This document shows, piece by piece, positions 6,610 through 10,725 of a DNA stretch of 10,725 bases. The stretch is taken from assembly GCA_958426095.1 (NCBI GenBank), contig CATZYB010000084.1, positions 1 through 10,725 of the forward strand, given 5' to 3'. How positions within the stretch are numbered: position 1 is the stretch's first letter; each line of letters starts with the position of its first letter. Under the pieces are notes generated by a model. That model was not told the origin of the DNA and did no database searches. It worked only from the letters and a program-made list of their open reading frames with translations. The position numbers and the translations under genes were made by a program. Origin of the DNA: an uncultured Lachnospiraceae bacterium (GTDB lineage: Bacteria; Bacillota; Clostridia; Lachnospirales; Lachnospiraceae).

Positions 6610-7293
6610 ATGGAAAATCTCTTAAACAGTCTGAAAAGGGAAAATAAAGAACGGGAGAGACGTCTGAACGTCAATGACAGAAAGCTTTTGTCGGATATGG
6701 TCGGTTATATGAAAACCCGGAAAATATGTGATTATGACATTGAACAGGTGCGTAGGACCATCATCCGGAACACCCTGCGTTCTTATAATAAACGAAAAAA
6801 TCTGGAAAGCTTATCCGGTGGAGATTACCGGGAATATTGTAATAAACTTTGTGAAAATATGCGCCATGCCTCGGCAAAAGAACTTATTTTATCCAGGGGT
6901 GTGACGATTATATATGCGCTGGCGCTGATGTATTTGGTGCGCTTGATCGATACCCTGATCGCCGGCGGAAATTTCTTCAAAAATCCGGTGGAAATAAATT
7001 TGGGATATGTGTCGGCGACAGCGGCGATTCTTTTGGGAACCGTTTTCATTTATCTCTATGTGTCCGGAATATTAAAGACGAAAACAAACACTATGACAAA
7101 CCAGCAGATGGCGGGACTTCTTGTTTTGATCGCCATTATTGTGATCGCCGCTTATGGCGGAGTGTATTTTTTATCGGATATTCATTTGTTTGATATTCAG
7201 TGGTGGATTCCGGTGGTTATTATCGCTGTTCTGTGGGTTTTGTTCAAAATATTGTACATTCAATATGAAAATCAGATGGCGAAAGAGGCTTGA
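6610..7293 (+). CDS. four-helix membrane protein of unknown function
   Basis: I do not recognise this 227-residue protein. Residues 1-95 are charged, soluble and probably helical, with a run of Arg/Lys/Glu (KRENKERERR), VNDRKLLSDMVGYMKTRK and SLSGGDYREYCNKLCENM. Four hydrophobic segments follow at about 97-117, 133-153, 168-188 and 197-217, ending in a short polar tail. This layout, a cytosolic helical head on a membrane domain, recalls DUF1129/DUF1048-type proteins of Firmicutes, but I see no diagnostic motif. AAGGAG at 6595-6600 precedes the ATG by 9 bases. No good promoter is visible, so it may be read from the met operon through the GC-rich hairpin. Its stop codon overlaps the -35 box of thrC. 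Confidence 0.8.
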   Translation: MENLLNSLKRENKERERRLNVNDRKLLSDMVGYMKTRKICDYDIEQVRRTIIRNTLRSYNKRKNLESLSGGDYREYCNKLCENMRHASAKELILSRGVTIIYALALMYLVRLIDTLIAGGNFFKNPVEINLGYVSATAAILLGTVFIYLYVSGILKTKTNTMTNQQMAGLLVLIAIIVIAAYGGVYFLSDIHLFDIQWWIPVVIIAVLWVLFKILYIQYENQMAKEA

Positions 7294-7318
7294 AGCCTGA
7301 TTCATACTGTGATATACT
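7290..7318 (+). promoter_or_regulatory. promoter of thrC
   Basis: TTGAAG (7290-7295), a 17-base spacer and TATACT (7313-7318) lie 39 bases before the thrC ATG. The -35 box overlaps the stop codon of the upstream membrane protein gene (7291-7293). No riboswitch or T-box leader fits in this gap. Confidence 0.7.
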
Positions 7319-7357
7319 AAAGTGCACATTTGTTTGATAGAGAAAGAGGGAAAAAAG

Positions 7358-8848
7358 ATGAATTTGACATATACCAGCACACGGGGACATGGTGAAACGG
7401 TGACGGCTTCGCAGGCAATTTTAAAAGGTCTTGCAGATGACGGCGGTTTATTTGTCCCGACATCTTTACCAAAATTGGAAGTACCGGTAGAAAAATTAGC
7501 GGGCATGAGCTATCAGGAAGTGGCTTATGAAGTGATGAAGCTCTTTTTAACAGATTTTACCGAAGAAGAGCTGAAAAACTGTATTGCCAATGCTTATGAT
7601 TCCAAATTCGACACAGAAGTAATCGCACCTCTGGTACAGGCGGACGGCGCTTATTTCCTGGAGCTTTTCCATGGCAATACGATTGCGTTTAAAGATATGG
7701 CTTTATCCATTTTACCGCATTTGATGACAACGGCTGCGAAGAAAAATAATGTGAATAATGAGATTGTTATTCTGACAGCGACATCCGGAGATACAGGTAA
7801 AGCAGCGATGGCTGGTTTTGCAGGTGTCCCAGGAACACGGATCATCGTATTTTATCCGAAAGATGGTGTAAGTCCGGTTCAGGAAAAACAGATGGTTACC
7901 CAGAAGGGCGATAATACATTTGTTGTGGGAATTGAAGGAAATTTCGACGATGCTCAGACTGGCGTGAAGAAGATGTTTAATGATCAGAAGCTGGCTGAAG
8001 AACTGGCTGCATCCGGTTTCCAGTTTTCATCCGCAAATTCAATCAATATTGGACGTCTGGTGCCTCAGATTGTTTACTATGTATATGCCTATGCCACATT
8101 GGTAAAAAATGATCAGATTAAAAATGGCGATTTGATCAACATCACTGTACCGACCGGAAACTTTGGCAATATTCTGGCGGCTTATTATGCAAAACTCATC
8201 GGCCTTCCGGTAGATAAATTGATCTGTGCATCCAATACAAATAAAGTATTGTTTGATTTCTTTACAACGGGTACTTATGATAAAAAGCGCGAGTTTACTG
8301 TAACATCTTCGCCATCGATGGATATTTTAATTTCCAGTAATCTGGAACGTCTCATCTATCGTATTGCAGGGAATGATGCTCAGAAGAACGCAGCGATGAT
8401 GCAGGCCCTTTCCGGTGAAGGAGAATATACCATCACGGAAGAAATGAAAAAAGGTCTGGTAGATTTTTATGGTAATTATGCTGATGAAAAGGAAACGGCA
8501 GAGGCTATTAAAAACCTTTATGAAAATACCGGGTATGTGATCGATACACATACGGCTGTTGCAGCTTCAGTTTATAAAAAATATGTGGCGGATACAAAAG
8601 ACACAAAGCCGACAGTGATCGCATCCACAGCCAGCCCATATAAATTTGCCCGCAGTGTTATGACAGCTATTGATGAAAAGTATGACGCTCTTGGGGAATT
8701 TGAATTGGTAGATGAATTGGTGAAGCTTTCCAATACAGCGGAACCGGAGGCCGTCAAAGAAATCCGCACAGCTCCGGTGCGTCATAACAATGTATGTGCC
8801 GTAGACGCTATGGAAGCAACGGTAAAGCAGTGGCTTGGAATTAAATAA
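7358..8848 (+). CDS. thrC: threonine synthase
   Basis: A 496-residue PLP enzyme that converts O-phosphohomoserine to threonine plus phosphate, the last step of threonine synthesis. The N-terminal strand MNLTYTSTRG and ILKGLADDGGLFVP are the family opening. The PLP lysine is K112 in HGNTIAFKDMALSILPH. SGDTGKAAMAGFAG (143-156) is the substrate and cofactor loop, and VPTGNFGNILAAYYAK is the glycine-rich phosphate-binding loop. Length matches the fungal/bacterial class of about 450-510 residues. The start is ATG 7358, with AGAAAGAGGG 7 bases upstream; the frame is open back to a GTG at 7322, but that stretch has no ribosome binding site and is leader. It is monocistronic, with its own promoter and a strong terminator. 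The met importer just upstream acts near the same branch point, because O-phosphohomoserine also feeds methionine in some bacteria. Confidence 0.96.
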   Translation: MNLTYTSTRGHGETVTASQAILKGLADDGGLFVPTSLPKLEVPVEKLAGMSYQEVAYEVMKLFLTDFTEEELKNCIANAYDSKFDTEVIAPLVQADGAYFLELFHGNTIAFKDMALSILPHLMTTAAKKNNVNNEIVILTATSGDTGKAAMAGFAGVPGTRIIVFYPKDGVSPVQEKQMVTQKGDNTFVVGIEGNFDDAQTGVKKMFNDQKLAEELAASGFQFSSANSINIGRLVPQIVYYVYAYATLVKNDQIKNGDLINITVPTGNFGNILAAYYAKLIGLPVDKLICASNTNKVLFDFFTTGTYDKKREFTVTSSPSMDILISSNLERLIYRIAGNDAQKNAAMMQALSGEGEYTITEEMKKGLVDFYGNYADEKETAEAIKNLYENTGYVIDTHTAVAASVYKKYVADTKDTKPTVIASTASPYKFARSVMTAIDEKYDALGEFELVDELVKLSNTAEPEAVKEIRTAPVRHNNVCAVDAMEATVKQWLGIK

Positions 8849-8861
8849 AACGGTTAAATAT

Positions 8862-8912
8862 AAGGGAATGTCATTTAAACGCTCAAATTTGGCGGTCAAA
8901 TGACATTCCCTT
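8862..8912. terminator. terminator between convergent thrC and GDPD gene
   Basis: AAGGGAATGTCATTT (8862-8876) pairs perfectly over 15 bp with 8898-8912, around a 21-base loop. On the plus strand it is followed by TGTTTTAG, a modest T-rich run. It lies 13 bases after the thrC stop and 4 bases from the end of the minus-strand gene, so it probably serves both. Confidence 0.85.
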
Positions 8913-8916
8913 TGTT

Positions 8917-9756
8917 TTAGGGTTCAATACCCTCGAATATGATCATATCCGCATTGTTTCGGACGGCATCGTAGGCGTCCATCGTATTGATGGTCCACAG
9001 GGCCAGACGGGCCTGAAACAGCCGACAGTTAATCCGGACCATCGGATTTTTATAATCTGTATATTTGTAAGATATAAAGTCCGGGCGGGATAAAAAGTTA
9101 GAGCCTAAAACGGTGATCATAAATAATACCAGATCACAGTGGGGCTTTTCTTTAAAAAAGTTGCAGGAGAGCTGTCCGCGTAAAATCTTGGGCTCGTTTT
9201 TCCGAAACCATCTAAGCGCCAGGGGATTAAAAGACTCCAGGATATATTTACCGTTATATCCGCGCATGGTTTTGGAAAAAATGCGGCATAAACGGTCGCA
9301 TGTATGAGCTTCCGTTTTCAGTTCGATCAGAAGGGGAACTTTGCCGTCGACCAGTTCAAGGACTTCCTGGAGTGTCGGTATATTTTCCGCTGTTCCGAGC
9401 AGCGTATACTGACGGAGTTCCTTGAGGGTCATGTCTTTAATGTCCCGTTCCACATGACACATACGGTAGAGCGTGTCGTCGTGGTGAACGACCAGTTCGT
9501 TATCTGCAGTCAGATGGACATCCAGTTCAATACCGTAGCCCTTGTCTACCGCCGCTTTAAAAGCGGGAAGAGAATTTTCCGGTACGCCCCACAGATTGTC
9601 GTGGAGGCCACGGTGAGCGTAGTCCCAGTGCATGAAAGGCGCCCATTTTTTCTGATGATCCAGCATCAGCCGGGGACAGATGAGAAAAAGAATAGCCCCG
9701 CAGAATACTGTTAATAAATGTGTGATTGATTGGGTAAGTTTTGAAAGTTTTTTCAT
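8917..9756 (-). CDS. membrane-anchored glycerophosphodiester phosphodiesterase
   Basis: A 279-residue GDPD-family protein (PI-PLC-like TIM barrel) that hydrolyses glycerophosphodiesters to glycerol-3-phosphate and an alcohol, or related lipid-head substrates. Catalytic and metal residues are visible: H48-R49 in YAHRG, E60 in PENS, E77 and D79 in IELDVHLT, and the HxD-type stretch VVHHDDTLYR with H91/H92. LLIELKTE and ILESFNPLALRWFR are further barrel strands, and ALWTINT near the C-terminus is the usual penultimate strand. Residues 13-33 are a single hydrophobic segment without a Cys, so the enzyme is probably anchored facing outward. The start is ATG 9756: GAGG at 9762-9765 is about 5 bases upstream, and the in-frame ATG at 9768 has no ribosome binding site. 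It is transcribed alone, divergently from the 6S RNA. Confidence 0.9.
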   Translation of the reverse strand: MKKLSKLTQSITHLLTVFCGAILFLICPRLMLDHQKKWAPFMHWDYAHRGLHDNLWGVPENSLPAFKAAVDKGYGIELDVHLTADNELVVHHDDTLYRMCHVERDIKDMTLKELRQYTLLGTAENIPTLQEVLELVDGKVPLLIELKTEAHTCDRLCRIFSKTMRGYNGKYILESFNPLALRWFRKNEPKILRGQLSCNFFKEKPHCDLVLFMITVLGSNFLSRPDFISYKYTDYKNPMVRINCRLFQARLALWTINTMDAYDAVRNNADMIIFEGIEP

Positions 9757-9793
9757 TGTAAACCTCATCTTATATGTAAATTTGCATATACTA

Positions 9794-9822
9794 ATAGTAT
9801 CACGGAGCGAAAGAAAAGTCCA
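9794..9822 (-). promoter_or_regulatory. candidate promoter of the GDPD gene
   Basis: On the minus strand TGGACT (9822-9817), a 17-base spacer and TACTAT (9799-9794) lie about 37 bases before ATG 9756. Each hexamer matches 4 of 6, so this is a weak promoter call. Confidence 0.35.
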
Positions 9823-9878
9823 TACAGAGGAAAGTCTTTGACATTTTTTGTCATATAAAGTATCTGTGTTATTGATAC

Positions 9879-9907
9879 TTGAATTTTAAATGTATATAGG
9901 ATATAAT
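9879..9907 (+). promoter_or_regulatory. promoter of the 6S RNA gene
   Basis: TTGAAT (9879-9884), a 17-base spacer and a perfect TATAAT (9902-9907) predict a start near 9914. That is 9 bases before the closing stem of the 6S rod begins. Confidence 0.75.
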
Positions 9908-9913
9908 AAATGA

Positions 9914-10097
9914 AGAAAATAGCCTGGGGTGTACGATGATCCTGCTGTTTTGAACCTACATTATTTAATACGGGATACCATATATTAAGAATATGTCAGG
10001 CCTCCGTTTGCAGTGGAAGACAGAAAACTTGATGAGGTAACCCACTTGGCGTCGGGTTAGGCGTCAAAAGGCAGGAGACGGCACTCTGGGTATATAT
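9914..10097 (+). ncRNA. ssrS: 6S RNA
   Basis: A non-coding stretch with the 6S RNA architecture. The closing stem pairs 9923-9931 (CCTGGGGTG) with 10082-10090 (CACTCTGGG), nine pairs including three G-U. The GGTGT-ACG and ACG-GCAC sides match the conserved 6S ends. The rod continues with CCTGC (9941-9945) on GCAGG (10071-10075) and TTTTGA (9948-9953) on TCAAAA (10064-10069). The large central part from about 9954 to 10063, beginning ACCTACA, holds small hairpins (CATAT 9979-9983 with ATATG 9991-9995; GTGG 10013-10016 with CCAC 10042-10045). 6S RNA mimics open promoter DNA and sequesters the vegetative-sigma RNA polymerase holoenzyme in slow growth. The ends are set by the promoter and stem, to within about 10 bases. 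The call rests on remembered family features and pairing, not on a covariance search. Confidence 0.8.
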
Positions 10098-10110
10098 AAA
10101 ATGATTACAA

Positions 10111-10139
10111 AAGACGGTCTGTTTACCGTCTTGTTCTTT
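10111..10139 (+). terminator. intrinsic terminator after 6S RNA
   Basis: AAGACGGT (10111-10118) pairs perfectly with ACCGTCTT (10125-10132) around a CTGTTT loop, followed by GTTCTTTT. It ends the 6S transcript and lies only 31 bases before the next start codon. Confidence 0.85.
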
Positions 10140-10170
10140 TGTTATGGGGTTGAAAGGAGCTGATCTGTTT

Positions 10171-10725
10171 TTGCGTAAGTATATGCTACATATCGGTATT
10201 TTTGCGGCAGTATTGACTGTTTTACTGGTTTATTTTTTAAATATTCATCGTCAATGGACGGCCAATGAGATGATGAGTCGGGCGCAGATTGCCCGAATGT
10301 TGGCATTAATGCGGTATGATCGGTCAGAGTGTGAAGAAATAGAAAAAGCTGATACAGAAGAGGGGCTGCCCGGCGATATATCTGCGAGTGAATGGTATGA
10401 CGCCTATGCGGCGGTGGTCCTGAAAGAAGGATGGATGAAAGTAAAAGACGACGGGGGATTTCATCCGGCAGATACATTTACTTACGGTGATCTGAGATAT
10501 ATCATGGAACAATTTCATTTATCCGGGGATTTGCTGTCATTTTCCATAAAATATCGTCAGGATGACGGGATGGTTCCGAAAAAGCAGTGGTGCGAAGTCT
10601 ATCAATTGCTTTCGGCCGAAAGTCCGAAAATACGACGGGAAACGCTTTCTGTTCATGGAACGCCGTCAAATATATCCGGGTTGGGAGCCTGGCAGGTTTT
10701 GACAACCCAGGGCGTGAAACAGGCA
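10171..10725 (+). CDS. membrane-anchored SLH-like protein, 3' end outside window (possible SpoIID/LytB type)
   Basis: The frame is open from 10171 to the window end, giving 185 residues with no stop. Residues 5-24 are one hydrophobic anchor (LHIGIFAAVLTVLLVYFLN). Residues about 33-118 resemble an S-layer-homology unit: MMSRAQIARMLALMRYD, then WYDAYAAVVLKEGWM, then FHPADTFTYGDLRYIMEQF, matching the pattern R-x-E/Q-x-A-x-M-L, WY, G, F-P, T-x-x-x-L. A second, weaker unit may start at VPKKQWCEVYQLL. The late stretch HGTP...GLGAWQVLTTQGV recalls Lachnospiraceae SpoIID/LytB-domain proteins, whose amidase-activator domain would lie beyond the edge; that part is inference. The start is TTG 10171, with AAAGGAG at 10153-10159 11 bases upstream. 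The in-frame ATG at 10144 has no ribosome binding site. The gene lies directly after the 6S terminator. Confidence 0.7.
   Translation, partial: MRKYMLHIGIFAAVLTVLLVYFLNIHRQWTANEMMSRAQIARMLALMRYDRSECEEIEKADTEEGLPGDISASEWYDAYAAVVLKEGWMKVKDDGGFHPADTFTYGDLRYIMEQFHLSGDLLSFSIKYRQDDGMVPKKQWCEVYQLLSAESPKIRRETLSVHGTPSNISGLGAWQVLTTQGVKQA

Noticed and set aside
7322..7357. Twelve-codon N-terminal extension of threonine synthase from GTG
   Set aside because: The family begins at MNLTYTSTRG, which has its own ribosome binding site; the extension is the mRNA leader just after the promoter.
10142..10705. Three overlapping minus-strand ORFs at the right edge
   Set aside because: They are antisense to the plus-strand SLH-like frame, which is open to the end, has a ribosome binding site and shows domain-like motifs.
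1..10725. CRISPR array, insertion sequence, prophage or attachment site
   Set aside because: I saw no regularly spaced direct repeats, transposase, integrase, phage genes or tRNA. The Rpn-family gene is labelled a transposase in some databases, but no terminal repeats or target duplication are visible around it.

Overview
The window looks like chromosomal DNA of a low-to-moderate GC Gram-positive, most likely a gut-type Clostridia of the family Lachnospiraceae. This rests on strong purine-rich ribosome binding sites, TTG starts, a MetQ lipoprotein with a Thr/Glu/Ala linker, a Rpn/PD-(D/E)XK protein of a type abundant in gut Clostridia, and a Firmicutes-type 6S RNA. I cannot name the genus. 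Most of the window is core metabolism and transport; I see no transposase, phage gene, CRISPR array or secretion locus.

Left edge (1-620): a decayed minus-strand block. It holds a GNAT acetyltransferase pseudogene (internal deletion plus frameshift, behind a perfect-consensus promoter), overlapping a truncated zinc-ribbon gene whose 3' end runs into a hairpin with T-runs on both strands. Next is a plus-strand Rpn-family nuclease-like protein with a C-terminal coiled coil (625-1650). A second bidirectional hairpin separates it from a convergent CNNM/CorC (HlyC/CorC) membrane protein (1751-3058, minus). That gene is divergent from a small zinc-dependent phospholipase C-like protein (3225-3812), with a good promoter facing each way in the shared intergenic region.

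Centre (3904-6500): a metN-metI-metQ methionine ABC importer. The order is ATPase with C-terminal NIL domain, permease, then substrate-binding lipoprotein. metN and metI overlap, and metQ follows metI by 25 bases. The short leader of metN has no room for a SAM riboswitch. After a GC-rich hairpin come an unidentified four-helix membrane protein (6610-7293) and threonine synthase thrC (7358-8848), which has its own promoter. Methionine import and threonine synthesis both bear on the O-phosphohomoserine branch point, so the neighbourhood may be meaningful, but this is inference.

Right edge (8849-10725): a hairpin separates thrC from a convergent membrane-anchored glycerophosphodiester phosphodiesterase (8917-9756, minus). 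The 414-base stretch without protein genes holds a 6S RNA gene with a near-consensus promoter, an extended rod with a central bubble, and a terminator. The final plus-strand ORF (TTG start at 10171) is cut by the window end. It encodes a membrane-anchored protein with an SLH-like region and may be the N-terminal half of a SpoIID/LytB-type protein.

I found no convincing undescribed multi-gene system. The best second-look items are the 6S locus, the decayed left-edge genes with their almost leaderless promoter, and the two unassigned proteins at 6610 and 10171.
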